Part shown: positions 29,691 through 42,001 of the stretch, one piece after another | Layout: every line of letters begins with the position of its first letter | Position numbering within the stretch: position 1 is the first letter of the stretch | DNA from: Zygnema cylindricum | Lineage: Eukaryota; Streptophyta; Zygnematophyceae; Zygnematales; Zygnemataceae | Assembly (NCBI GenBank): GCA_037447655.1 | Contig: JBBHKE010002548.1 | Coordinates: forward strand, 65,987 to 129,986 | Length of the DNA stretch: 64,000 bases | Direction of reading: 5' to 3' | Notes under the pieces: model-generated | Told to the model about the DNA's origin: nothing | Seen by the model: only the letters and a program-made list of their open reading frames with translations | The model's database searches: none | Program-made: the position numbers and the translations under genes

Positions 29691-32495
29691 GCACCAGAAT
29701 TAGTGTGGAAAAATGACGAGGAGTTCTGGGGTTCCTTGTGACATGTTTTGAATTTTTTATGGAATATGTTTGGTTTTTTGGGGGGATTTCTCAACCCGAG
29801 CCTTCCTCATTCCTGTTTTTGCACAGGAATTAGTGTGGGTTAGAGCCGAAGAGCGATAAGGTTGTTCGAGGTTTTTTTTAAGGTTTTTTTTTTGGGGTTT
29901 TTTGGGGATTTTTTTGAGAATTTTCTGGGGTTTTTTGGGATTGATTTGTGATTTTTTTGGTGTTTTTTTTTTTTTTTTTATTATTTTTTAGGGTTTTTTT
30001 GGGAGGCGGGGAGGGCCTCCCGGGAGGAATAGGGCGACAGTACAGGAACTAAAGCTGGTAAATTTTTCCCAATTCTCTCTCCCTCTCTCTCTCTCTCCCT
30101 CTCTCCCTCACTCCCACCGCTTTTCCTTTCTTTTTACTTCTCCTGTCCTTTTTTCTCTCTTTTCCATTCCTTTCCTTTCCTCTCCTATCTTTTTTTTTCC
30201 TATTCATTACTTTCCCTTCCCTTCGCTTCCCTTCCCTTCCCTTCCCTTCCATTCCCTTCCCTTCCCTTTCCTTCCCTTTCCTTTTTCCTTTCCTTTTCTT
30301 TCCTTTCCTCTCGTCTCCTCTCCTTTCCTTTCCTTTCTTTTCCATTCCTCCCCTTCCTTCTTCCTTTCCTTGCCTTGCCTTGCCTTGTCTTGACTTTCCT
30401 GTCCTTTTTTTTTTTTCCTTTCCGTTCCACTTTCCTTTCATTTCGTTTTATCTGCAGTTTCCTTTCGTTTTTTCGCAGTTGCGCCTTTTCGGGAAGGTGG
30501 CGATTTGCGGGCGATTCCGTTTTTTGCGATTTCCTCCTGGTCTTATTTTGGCAGCGGGGAAGGAATCGCGCCCACGCGACCGCGAGGGCAAGCGGAGGAG
30601 GGCGGGAGGCTTTTTTTGAAAATGAGATATGCTGTTCGATGTTTTCGATCGCCTCCCTCTCCCTCCGAAATCGGCCGACTTCCCTGTGTGACGTCACATT
30701 TAGAGTGAGTGTTAAAGCAGCCAATGAGACAAAAACTATTGTCACAGTCACATCTTTAGCAGCAGTGATTTACCAAGGACAAGAGTTGACTCATTCTGAC
30801 ATGAAGTTTCAAGAGTACAGAAGGTGAAGGCTGGAATCATAATCTAGTCCATCATCTTAATCAGGCCACAAACGAGACGATGCGCTATGTGTGGCACTAT
30901 TTTTTTACGGTGCAAAATCTGCGTTTTTAATCCTCGAATGAATGGAAGTTGAGGTTTTTTGCAGAGCAATTGTTCACTATTTGTACGGTTTTAGTCCATA
31001 ATTACTTCTATAAAGAAGAGTGAGAGAGAAGGAGAGGTGGTCTCTCTCTCTCTCTTTCCAGTTTTTATTTTTTATTTTTTCTACACTATCTTTTCTTTGT
31101 TTTCTGTTTTCTTTTTGATTGGCATGGATTTCTCCAATTTGTTGAACATATGGCTGAGCCTCGTGACCCTGAATATTTCTCCGCCTGTTATTAAGTGGTG
31201 AGGAACTTTTGGCATTTTTTTAAAGATATTTTGTTATTTTTATGGGGCTTTTATATGGATTTTTTGGATTTTCTGGATATATTTTTTCGGGATTCGTCAA
31301 CTCATAGTTTCTGTGACAAAATTGCACCAGAATTAGTGTGGAATAGGGTGGAAAAATGATGAGGACTTTCTGGGGTTTTTTAGGGATGTTTTAATTTTTT
31401 TTTTCAAATATTTTCGTTTTCTTTGGGGGGGGTTTTCTTGACCCCGCACTTTTTTTTGCACCCGAATTAGTGTGGTTTGAGCTGGAAAGAATAAGGTTTG
31501 TTCGAGGATCTCTTTTTACGCTTTATTGCGTTTTTTCTGGGTATTTTTTTGGATTTCTTAGGGATTTTTTTGGGGCTTTTTGGGGGAAGTTTTATAGGGG
31601 GGGGGATGACTACAGAATAGAGTTTGAAGGTTTTGGGTCTTTTTGTGAAAAATGTGCACAATATTTAGTGTAGATTAAGAGGGGATGTTTGTTTTTTTGG
31701 TTTTTTTTTTTTGTTTTTTTTTTTTTTTTTGTTCTGGATTTTTTGCTATTTCTTTGAAAAAAAATTCGGCCTATTTTTGTATTTTTTCAAACGTTTATTC
31801 AGTTTTTTTTCTGTTTTTCGGGATTTCTCAACTGTTACTTTCTGCAATGGCTCATGCACCAGAATTGGTGTTGAATAGATAAAACAAATATGCAGATTTG
31901 TTTATTTATTCATTTCTGTGTTTTTTTTAGTTAATGATTTAGTTTATCAATGTATTCGCCCTTTTTTCGGTATCTCAAGCACCAGTATTAGTGGGATCAG
32001 GTGGAATGATGCATTTTTTTGTTGTTTTCGTTTTTTTTGTTATCTTTATTTACTGATCAATAATTTATTTGAGTACCCTGGATGTTTAGTCCCGTGGTCA
32101 TATTTCTACCTCAATTTTTCTTTTTTGTCAATTAATTAACTAATCAACTAATCAGTTAAGAACCCAGGATGTTTAGTCCCGTCATTGTATTTTTTTTGGG
32201 TTAATTTTTAACCAATTGGATTTTTTGTTCTGTTGACGTATTTCTACTTTGCTTTTCTTTATTTTTATAATGTTAATTTTAATCAACTAATTAATTATTT
32301 AATTTACGTATTTTTACCATTTTTTTTTTTTTTTCTGCTAAGCAAAACCAATCAATTAATTAACCTATTAGTTGTTAAAAAAAATGTAGATTTGTTTATT
32401 TATCATTATAATTTTTTTTGTTGTTACTTATTTGATCAATCAACTTATTTGTCCTTTCTGCGGTATCTCAAGCACCACAATTAGCGTGGATCAGG
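29691..32495 (+). repeat. Dispersed ~130-bp-spaced motif GCACCAGAATTAGTGTGG
   Basis: Near-copies of this 18-mer begin at 29691, 29821, 31324, 31458, 31856, 31979 and 32472, all on the plus strand, in T-rich sequence. Neighbouring copies are 123-134 bases apart and the others near small multiples of that spacing. The longer blocks at 31.94-32.13 and 32.44-32.64 kb are also related, about 495 bases apart. It looks like a decayed tandem satellite. Confidence 0.6.
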
Positions 32496-32818
32496 TGGAA
32501 AGTATGCAAATTTTTGTTTTTTGTCTTTTGTTTTTTGTTATCTTTGTTTACTGATTAATAATTTATTTACGTACCCTGGATGTTTTGTCCCGTGGTTATG
32601 TTTCTACCTTAACTCTTCTTTTTGGTTAATTTTAATCTATTACGAACCTTCTGGGGACATTTGGGAGACATTTTGGAACTTTTTTCTGGAACATCAAATT
32701 TAAGAAATGCCAGGAAGGTTTTGGAATCATTTTGGGAACAATTTAGGAACATTTTGGGACTACTTGAAGAATATTTTTAAGAATATTCTTGGAACAATTT
32801 GGGATTTTTTTGGAACAG

Positions 32819-35800
32819 GGACACATTTGTGGGTCGTCTGGTTCTGTTAGTGGTGGTCACCTGGATGACACTTGTCATTTGCAATCCTGCAATTTTATTG
32901 GTTCCCGTCGGTATCGGAAGTTGGGTTTTCCGTCACATCACTCGTCTTCCCTTCACTTATGGGGCACGATGCAACGGTGAGTTTTTCCGTTTCCGTTTCC
33001 ATTTCCATTTCTGTTTCCGTTCTTGTTTATGTTTTTTTTCTGTTTCTGTTTCCTTTTCATTTCCGTTTCCGTTGCTGTTTTTGTTTTTACCTATTTTCAA
33101 CATCTGTTTCTCTTTGTGAAAGCAGAGCAGTAAGTGTGTTATTTATAATGTTGTACATCGACGACTTTTTCTTGATGTTGGATACGGGGAATTTTTTGAC
33201 CCTCGATAGACCCCTTTCTGAATCGTGCTCGATATCTGATAATCGGTTTGAAAAACAAAATGGACGAATGAATAGAAAAATAAACCTTGGTTCTCCATAT
33301 ATTAGTTGTTAGAAAACAAATTTAGCACTAAGAATCCGGTGTAAATTGTAAAAAAATCTCATCGCCTTAATGTCGGGCGCAATACGATTTCCTCAAGCCT
33401 ACCGCAAGGTTCATCGCCTCGGACTTAAAATAATGACGGTCTAGCCGAGTTCAATGTGCTTGTAATAGTCGTGCTCAAAAGTACGAAAAAAATATTTCAT
33501 GTAGTATATCAATGGCCGAAAATACTAGTTCATCTTACAAAAGGCCAATTCTTTTTTTTCTTATCGGTTTTCAAGTGGCCCGTTCATTTAAAAAACATTG
33601 CTGTCCAAATCCTAGAAATATCGGTGACCAGATAAGTCAGTTTTTGACGAATAGAAAATATTTACCGAACCAAATTTTATTCCAAGGGGGGATCTTACAG
33701 CATATACCCTAAAGGCAGAAGAAGCATGTAGGCTTTGCTGGATGCTAGCGGGCTATTGAGGTATAACTGGATGGCTGGAGCGTACTCAATTATTGGTGTA
33801 TCTGTCCGTAATCTTCAGTACTGTGACCTTCAGTTCACTCTGTGTCACATTTTGTAGGATTTTGTTTTTTTGTTCATTTCTGCTGGCAGTTCCCTCTGTT
33901 GATACTGTACCTCCTGGCACGTATCATGCATCGCGTATCGAATATCGTGCTCAGTATGTATTTTGTGATACAAATTTAAACAGCCGTTGATACTAGTGCT
34001 CTGTATCGGTAAATTTCCTATTGCGATAATTCCGATAACGGATATTATTGCATATCGAATGGCAAAGGGGCCTGATGTATTGCTCCGGGACGAATAAATT
34101 CGTTATCTCCGATATATATGTAAGTATATAGTGTTACTGGACTCTAGTACTACATACTACACAGTATTATACTTTATACAGTATACAGTTTGTCATGTCA
34201 TGTATTACTATCTGGTCTGCACTTTGTACGGAAATGCAGTACAGACTGCGCAGTACTTACTCACAAGAAAGTCCTACCAATGAAAACCTAGTCAGTTGCC
34301 GCGATAATTTTTTATCGGCATATTGGGCCTATATATCGGTAAACATCTTGATAATTTATTTACAGATACATCGCTTGTCAGTAGTTCAAAAAGAAGGTAC
34401 ATATCTATTATTGGTAGGAGGCTGCCGATGCACAATACTAATTGATTTGATACACGATAAGTACATCAAGGATAATTTGATATGATGTACATCACTAGTT
34501 TTTATCTATTATTATTTTTATTATTGTTTCTGGTTTGTTACCGTTCCCATTTTTTGTGTCAGTTTTTTGTCTTTTTAGAGTTTTTTTTTGTGGGAGAGCA
34601 ATCAGTCGTTTGTCATTTTTTTTCGTCTGTTTTTGTTTATTTCCCGCTGTGAAGAACTGTCTATGTCGAGTATTTTGTCTCTTCCCATTTTTCTTGTTTT
34701 GTCTTCAAAATTGATGTTTCGTTTTCCTTTCTTTCTAGCATCATTTTTCTATTTTTTCCTAACACTTTTTGCTGTCTTTTCTTTCCTACTTTTTTCCTTC
34801 TTTCTTCCTTTGCACAAAAATCATGGTTCTGACTCTTTTTAGCTCTTTTTTTAAACCTTTTTTTGACTATTTTTTGGTGCTTTTGGCTTGTCATTTTTCA
34901 GACATACATGCTTTTGGTATCGGTTGTTATGTTTTGTGGGGATCAGTGGCCGGATCAAAATGTATTTCGAGTTATCTTCAAACTCACAACGCGAGAGTTT
35001 TATATTTTCATGTCCTCAAATGGACCAGAATTGTACTTGAAAGTACCGCTTTATTAGCACTCTGGGTGACTTGGAAAAACGAGCTATTTTCACAAAAAAA
35101 GGAAGGAAAAAAAAGGGAAGGTATAGTTGTTAAAAAAGTGTTAGTTTTTATTTTCTGTTGTTACCATCTTTCTCTTTGGGTTTTAATAGTTAGTGTAATG
35201 AAAGTGAACATCAATCGTTCTTAAAACACGAGTTAGTTTTCTGAATCATGACCTGATGTGAAAATATCACTGGTTTTCGATTTCAGGTTTTTTAGGATTC
35301 TGTCGATTCCATTGTAATAAAGTATACTCGGGAAAATTTTCACTAAAAATAAACTCCCACTACACTTTAGTAGTAAAAAAAATAAAAAATCACACCAATT
35401 ACAGTTATCACTTTTACTGGTTTGATCTTTGGGCCTTTTCGGGTTAAAAAGAATTGAAGAAAAAAATTCCACCTTAATTGTGGTGATTTCAATTATCAAG
35501 TGTTATCTTTTTGCGTTTTTGTGTTAAAATAAAATCCACACTCCTGAAATTGACTGCGTTGTATTGAGTTTCCATTGATTGTGTTGTACTGTTTATTTTA
35601 TATATAACTCACGCTATTTGTGATGATTTTGGTGTATGTGTTTGATTTTTTGGCATTTGTGGATAATTGCAGCTGGGATTGGTCATCAGTCTTTTATCCC
35701 AACTTTTAGTAGTTGTTCCTCTTCGAGTCCCGATCGACAAAAGTCCCGTTATTTTTCTCTACCAAGATTGGGCATTAGGATTTGTTGTTTCGCAAAATAT

Positions 35801-36754
35801 GGCAGTTCTATTTTTTCTTTCGTCTCTATTTCCTTTCTTTTCTTTCTTCTTTTGTAGATATGTGTATGTTCGTTTTTTCTTTTTCAGGTGAAGGTACTCT
35901 TTTTTTGTACGGATTTGAAGGTCTTTTTGACAGAATTTCATAGAGAAGTGAAAGGCAACAATGTTTGGGTAAGGAGGAAAAGGCAAGGAGAGGGAGGAAG
36001 TCAATACCTGTCTTTGAGTAAATCTGGATTAAGTTCCTTGGATTCTACTGTATTGTTGGAATTGAGCACCAAGAAACATAATAAAAAAAAAAAGAGACGG
36101 GGAATTGTTTTTGCTGTCAAAGTATTTGTATTTGTTCGCTTTCCCAATTTTTGGAATTCCAGTTCTGGTTCTGGTTCCGGTTTTGCTTTTTGGTTTTCTT
36201 TTCTTTTCAATTTTTCTGTTTCACAGCTTCTTAATATTTTGTACTGATTTTAGCCTTGGTGATTAGTGTGAGAGGAGAAATAATGGAACAAATGACAAGA
36301 AAATGTCTTTTTGTTTTTGGTTTACATTTCCAATTTACTTTGGATGTGATACATGATTTTTCCACATTAACATACGGCTTCATGTTAAAAAGTGATATTG
36401 AGTGTTTCCACATCACATTTTTTATTTCGTGTGATAATTTGTTTTGTAATTTATTAACTGGTTGCTTGTAAAGCGGTCGAGATTTGGAGATTATTTCACT
36501 CGATGGCACAAAAGATAACATGCTTATTCTCATAATAACACTATCCCGTATACAATTTCGAAAGGTATTCAACAGTAAACAGGCACTGGTACCACTCCTT
36601 TCAAGTCTATTGACGCCAGCGATGCCTATGTCTATTGCTTTTATAGGCATCCACGTCAACACTTGGACTTCTAGGGAGGTCATCCATTTCAGTCATTTTG
36701 GTCCATGGGCGTTTAGGTGCAGAATTTTTATATGGTACGACATAGCAGCCCAGG
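32819..36754 (+). CDS. SUD1/DOA10 (MARCH6)-type E3 ligase, partial, several exons
   Basis: Clear exons: 32819-32976 (RLVLLVVVTWMTLV, VPVGIGSWVF, YGARCN; acceptor ...ACAG, donor GTGAGT), 34902-35066 (IHAFGIGCYVLW, donor GTGACT) and 35673-about 35800 (LLVVVPLRVPIDKSP, YQDWALG). The split codon between exons one and two joins in phase to give CND as in plant SUD1. These are the conserved membrane segments of an ER-embedded ubiquitin ligase acting in ER-associated degradation and, in plants, in sterol and cuticle control. Two weaker candidates follow: 35888-35968 (good splice sites) and about 36580-36754 (PLLSSLLTPAMP). The RING-CH end and the usual DESWR exon are not found on this strand; a DESWR-like exon lies at 432-521 on the other strand. 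Confidence 0.72.
32977..34901 (+). other. Long intron of the SUD1-like gene
   Basis: About 1.9 kb lies between in-phase exons. Around 34000-34490 the sequence is rich in CGATA/TATCG motifs and bounded by TAGTG-type ends, which may be another degenerate TIR element. No other gene is seen. Confidence 0.45.
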
Positions 36755-37044
36755 TATGATTGCACCACATCTACTCGGTGAGATAAACGGATTCATTGTC
36801 GCATCGGTACTGACATATTGGAGATAAATTTTGACAATAATCGGATGTATAGTCACGGTCCGTACGATCTTGGGTTGGTAAATGATGTGTACTTACTACA
36901 AGGTTGTCGCTGACTATTACGTTAAGTCGTCGATCCCTATTGTCGATCGTCACCTACATTGACAAAACATTGTTTAAGTTATCGATTTCTTGAAGTTTCT
37001 ATTGGCTTAATTGCCATTTAGTAGGTTCTTAGATATTTATTTAT

Positions 37045-37730
37045 TTGGTTTTGAAGACCCTTACTGATGTGGTGCTCACGGATCGACTTGGGACACACGT
37101 TTCTCCTCGTGCAACATTCCATATGGGTGTGGTTGTTCGAGACGCACTAGCTCCGAAGGAAAGAGACTATGCTCATCGAGAATCGGTAGATCAATTTGTC
37201 CCATTTGCAGCAGAGAATTTCACCACTTTAGGCAAGTCTCGTGACGATTTTCGATGCAATAATGCGTGTAAAACATTTGAATCTAGTGGTCCAAGTCATC
37301 CTCCACCGAGGATTCTCAGTATTTTTACCCTCAACGTTGTATCGGTTGCCCTTTGAGGAGCACAAGTCACGACTCTCCTTTAACGAAGCACGGTTGCAAA
37401 TGGAAAATGAGGCCTCCCAGATATTCTGCCACAAGATGATCTTTGTGGTTGTGGACCTGAGTTTGTTATGGTTGTGGCTAGTCAGCTACTTTAGGTTTAT
37501 ACTCTTTGTAGGTAGTCCTCTTTTGTAGTTTTAGTTAGTTTTGGTGGTGACTTGTTTAGTTGATGTTGCCTACTTTATTTGTTCCCCACGCCTTTGCCTA
37601 TTTTCTCTCGGCTATTGTAGTCTTTTTTTTTTTTTTTTTTACACCCCTTGTACCTTAGGGTTTTCTATTGCACGTATTGCAATAAGGATTTTATCTCTTT
37701 TCTTACAATCTACTTTTTACTAACCGAAAA
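37045..37730 (+). pseudogene. R2-like LINE 3' fragment (endonuclease region)
   Basis: This plus-strand frame aligns with the nuclease end of the LINE at 23.6-24.1 kb: DVVLTDRLGTHVSP, KERDYAHRESVDQFVPFAAE and KTFESSGPSHPPPR correspond to DVVLTHPTGTHVSS, KERDYAHQDRADQFVPFAAE and KTFESQGPQSPPR. The 3' untranslated part (to about 37.7 kb) also shares TTTAGTTTTGG-type sequence. It is 5'-truncated, as is usual for LINE insertions, and frame-broken. Confidence 0.75.
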
Positions 37731-37860
37731 CGTTGTTTTTTAAACATAGTTATGGGCTTATAGATTCTTTAAATTAGTTTTTTTCAAAGTCATGAAATTA
37801 ATCTAGGGTTTCTTTGTAGCGAGGGTGCTCCAGTAGACTAAAAGTGAGGTTGTTTAAAAA

Positions 37861-37870
37861 NNNNNNNNNN
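37861..37870. other. Assembly gap (10 N)
   Basis: Ten N residues lie between poly-A and poly-T/G sequence. Linkage across this point, and hence the arrangement of left and right halves of the window, rests on the assembly. Confidence 0.99.
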
Positions 37871-37899
37871 TTTTTTTTTTTTTTTTTGTTTTTTTGGGG

Positions 37900-37930
<31 letters not shown>

Positions 37931-38189
37931 GTGTTAGATTTTTCCTTTGATGTTATGCTTGCTGGGTTTTGCTTTTTTGGGTATTTTCGATTTCCTTGCC
38001 ATCCTTTCGTATTTTCGTCGGTTTTGCCTTTATTTTCTTTTTTGTTTAATCCCTTGTCATGTGGTTCTTTCAGTTTTAGAAATGCTACTTCATTTTGTTC
38101 CTATGGAGTCAGATGGTTTACCATCGCGCTTTTTAATAAAGTCGCCCCCCGGTTTTTTTTTAATTGCACTATGGATTTTCTCATGAAAA

Positions 38190-38236
38190 CACTACAAATT
38201 GAGAGGGAGGGAGGGAGGGAGGGAGGGAGGGAGGGA
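38190..38236. repeat. (GAGG)n microsatellite
   Basis: About nine GGGA repeats are followed by unique sequence. Confidence 0.9.
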
Positions 38237-38655
38237 ACACTTCGCAAAATTTTGCAAAAAAGGCAATTAGTAGTTTTTGGCATCAAGGGCATTTCCGAAC
38301 TTAGTTTTAAAACAAACGTGAATTAATCTTATCTTATAATTACGTTATTTCCACCAAACAAAAAGGAAGTTCGAATAAAAGGAGAAACAAATTAAAAACG
38401 AAAGAATTGTAGTTTAGCTCAAAAAATACTTCGAGATAGTTCTCAATTTCGTGGCTCAATGAGACAGAGTAGTACACACAAAGGAGAAAACCCCTTTAAG
38501 ATTGTCACTAATTTATACATATTTCACTGAGTGCCGTTTTAGTGGGTACATACACATCCTATTTTCCGGCCAAAACAGCAAAGCATTCCAGATTCGTCAA
38601 CTTATAATATAGATTTGAGCCTCGAAAAGGACACATGGGCTAAAAAAAAAGTAAA

Positions 38656-40870
38656 CTAAACGCCAATATGTTGTGACAAATACCACAAGTGGACGAGAAT
38701 ACCACAGAGGGACACCATATTGGCGAGTGAGGACATGCCGTGAAACTTCCCAAACTTGCGATTGAGCTTTTGAAGGGTTTGATTCTTTTTTGCCACTTCA
38801 CGGTTCTTTGACAATCCGATTTCACTCCCAATTCCTTCGTCTCGCTCCACTTTGTGTCGCTCCTTCATCACCTACTCCCAGAAAAATAATCACAGAAGAA
38901 GGTATTTAATCGATCAAAGTGGTTCTCCATGGTCTGTATGCTTTCATATCTCGAGACGTTTAACTAAAAAGCTCTCGCATAAACACCTCCTTTACTTTCT
39001 CTTTCCCTCTCCCTCGGTCGTTTACTATTTTCGTCTCTCTTCCTTTTCCCTCACCCTCCCCCTCACCCTCCCCCTCTCTCTCCTCCCTCCCCTCCCTCCC
39101 CCCATCCCTCCCTTCCCCTCTCCCTCCCTCTTTTCACACATTTGGATTCTGATTACATCAATAATCAAATTTATCGTACCATAAGAATCCTATAAAGCTT
39201 TAGATCCGACACCTTTGTGGCCCTAAAATCAGAAAATTTGGTATTTGACTTTGTACTTTATATATTGTATGCTTCATATCGTGCGTATATGAAATACGCA
39301 TGGTACGAAAAAAAACTACACTGCCCATCGTTATTAGCGTTATCGATTTATTAGTGTTAATGCGAAATTATAATCTTGATACTAACTGTACAAGGATACG
39401 TGGCGTGTTGTAGTCCACTCTTTCAAATAGTGTTGTTAACACTATTTTATGATTTTCGGCCAAAACAAGTCACGACTGAATTAGTGTTATTAAATCTAAT
39501 AACAATGGGCAGTGTAGTACAGAACGTATACGTTGTTCCATTCACCGTACGTATTTGAAGTACATACGGTACGGAAAAAATTAGCAAGTGAATTAGAACC
39601 ATACCAAGGTTTACTTAATCATACCTTTGTTGTCCAAGGCTCCAGAATGAGTAAATTAATGAGAGTGAAAGTGAGAGTCGATCCGAGGGCAAAGAACTGA
39701 ACACACTCGTCGTATGAAGCCGTTGCCCATGGATGGAGCAAGGCCATGGCGGCAAGACAGAGAGCTGCTGACGTGGCAACCAAATAGAAGTATGCTGGAA
39801 ACAGCTTGCTTTGTACAATACCAAATTGATGGCGTGGCAAGTTTCTGGCACATGAAGGAAAGTCATAAGTCAAGGCAAAGATTAAAAAGATTGCTGACGT
39901 GGCGAGTTTTTTTGGCACATTAAGGAAAATCATCAGTGAAGGAAAAGAAGAAAAAAGTACAGACAATGTTGGAGCTTCAAACCATTGGCATACCGTAATA
40001 CCCGCAATAATGAACTCTTTAATAATTATTGACAGACTTGTTCAATAAATATCACGGGTAAAGTTCAAAACAAGGAAAATTCCAAGCCCTAGAATGCTGT
40101 AACAGCCACCCCTGTGAACTTTTAACAATTAGGGTCCATTCGAGTTGAGCTTTCTTTACAATTGTTTTGTCACCAAATTCTATTTTTTTATTGTTCTGTA
40201 CTATTACTCGTATTCGAAAAAATTCAGGGAAAAACAAAATTGCATATCGCTCGTTAATACAAAAAAATGAGACACACATTAAACAAAACCATAATAAAAA
40301 GTCATCCCTGGTAAACCTTCAATTTTTTTCTCCGAAGGTAATTTGAAAATAGAAAAAAAAAATACATTTATTTACTATTTGGTATTTTTTATTTTATTTT
40401 ATAAAATAGAAGCATATTCATACACATAATATCATAAAACTCACTTGAACATCATAATACATAAGGTTTTAAGGAACATTTTAGAGATTTAGGGTTTTAA
40501 ACATTTTTTTTAGGTTTTAGAAATTTATTGATGCATGGTTTTTCAGAGTTTTAGGGATTTAGAGAGGCGTTTTAGGGTTTTAGGATTTTCTAGGGTTTAG
40601 TATTTTCTAGGGTTTTAGGATTTTAGGATTTTATAAGGTTCAGGGAGTTTCCAGTTTTAGATTTTCTGGTTTTAGCTTTAGGGTAAAAGTTTTCTTTACT
40701 TACTTAAACATGATAATACCGCCAAGAAAAGTCACCCAAACAGAAGTACCAAATGCTCCGGAAAATGCGGCGAGATGTACGAATTTGACAATATTTAAAA
40801 GAGGCCCTTCCTTTGCCATAGCAAACATTGCCAGAACTTGTACGGAAGCTGTTTCAAATACATTAGTCAT
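38656..40870 (-). CDS. TMEM205-like (DUF4149) membrane protein, three exons
   Basis: Exons 40870-40704, 39844-39625 and 38871-38656 join at canonical GT-AG introns with consistent phases into a 200-residue protein, close to the family's usual length. Exon one has KFVHLAAFSGAFGTSVWVTF, the family's first membrane helix; exon two continues NLPRHQFGIVQSKLFPAYFY, the signature loop and second helix, then two more hydrophobic segments; exon three has ERHKVERDEGIG and FGKFHGMSSLANMVSL, the last helix region. It should be a multi-pass membrane protein; the biochemical role of the family is poorly known. The start is the first in-frame ATG before the hydrophobic region; a few upstream codons (to 40888) are also open. 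Stop is TAG. No lesion is seen. Confidence 0.88.
39315..39518. mobile_element. Small TIR element in TMEM205 intron
   Basis: CTACACTGCCCATCGTTATT at 39316 and its reverse complement ending at 39517 differ at one base over 22. TA flanks both sides. The interior has the family blocks GTGG...TAGTCCAC and CAAATAGTGTT. Confidence 0.8.
40480..40660. repeat. Interstitial TTTAGGG-like repeats
   Basis: About ten irregular TTTAGGGTTTT or TTTTAGG units occur near the exon 1 side of the first TMEM205 intron. They resemble degenerate plant telomeric repeat. Confidence 0.6.
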
Positions 40871-41060
40871 GACTACGGAAAAGTACAAAAAACAATATAC
40901 ATAAAAATAACACTAAAATACAAACGTATGAAATACAAGCTAAAAGAACAGTTTCGTTCACTAAAAGAAAAAATCAAATTACAAGCTAAGACTGCAGGAT
41001 AAGGAAAAAGGTAAACCTAAAAAGACAAAACAGTTGTTTAACAGGTCGCCAATTTGAAGT

Positions 41061-41281
41061 AGACCGTGTATCGCTATTAGTGTTAACAATTTTTTATTCA
41101 CTTAAAACATCTTTTCTCCGTACACACTTGTCCAAATTTCAATTTGAGACCGCCAATCGGAAGCTGAGAATCCTACCTTCCAATCGCCACCGTCAGATCC
41201 ACAATCAAAAAAGTGTGTACAGAAAAATTATGCATTAACTGGCAAAAAAACATTAACACTAATAGCGATTCGCGGTGTACT
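41061..41281. mobile_element. Small TIR element
   Basis: ACCGTGTATCGCTATTAGTG at 41063 pairs with CACTAATAGCGATTCGCGGT at the right end (to 41279). TA precedes and follows. The interior contains the ACCGCCAATCGGAAGCTGAG block, which recurs in the neighbouring copies. Confidence 0.75.
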
Positions 41282-41644
41282 AAAACAGTAAAAAGATCAA
41301 AGATCCAAAGTTCCAGTACAGAGTGAATCGCTACTTCGTAACCGATATTATTTTCGATACTGTAATCAACTGTTCCCCGATTTCCGTTTGAAGAAACTGC
41401 CGACCAGAAGCCAGAGAAAGATCCGTACTACCTTTCCATCGCAACCGTCGAATAGTAATCCGACATGTGTGCACGGCGAAAAAGATTTCTAAGTCGCGAA
41501 TAGCGATTCACGGACCGCCAATCGGAAGGTAAGATCCTATCTTTCCATCGTAACCGTTCACATCTACTGGTGTGCACGAAAAAAGATGTTGTGAGTGGAG
41601 AACATTCACGATGTATACATGATGCTTCTATGTAGTATACAACC

Positions 41645-42001
41645 ACCGTGTATCGCTATTAGTGTTAATTATTTCTTCGCCACTTAAAACATCTTATCTC
41701 CGTACACAATTGTCGGATTTTCAATTTGAAACCGCCAATCGGAAGCTGAGAATGTTACCTTTCAACCGCAACCGTCAGATCTGAAATCCGATAATTGTGT
41801 ACGGAGAAAAATTCTTTTTTATTTTTAGGCGTAGATTACTTTTTTGTGACTCTTGTAGTCTCCAAATGTTTTTTTCAGTTTTACCTTTTTTGTACTAAGA
41901 TGGTTTTTCCATCGCAATTTTTGCAATAAAAATTTGTTTCTCTAGAGAAAAGATGTTTTAAGTGGCTAAAGAAACATCAACACTAATAGCGATTCACGGT
42001 G
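41645..42001. mobile_element. Small TIR element
   Basis: CACCGTGTATCGCTATTAGT at the left pairs with ACTAATAGCGATTCACGGTG at the right. It shares the internal ACTTAAAACATCT and CCGCCAATCGGAAG blocks with the element at 41.06 kb. Confidence 0.75.

Larger units (their letters stand above)
28152..31500. repeat. Tandem duplication of a ~1.86-kb unit
   Basis: The segment starting CGGGAGGAATAGGGCGACAG at about 28153 recurs at about 30019. Both copies continue with a long C/T tract, a GC-rich part, the TGACGTCACA and CCAATGAGAC motifs, a GA tract, and the stretch containing ATGGCTGAGCCTCGTGACCC. The first copy carries a much longer CT microsatellite and a poly-G run absent from the second. Confidence 0.8.

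Noticed and set aside
36771-36953. Small minus-strand frame near the SUD1-like exons
   Set aside because: No similarity to the missing ligase exons and no splice context.
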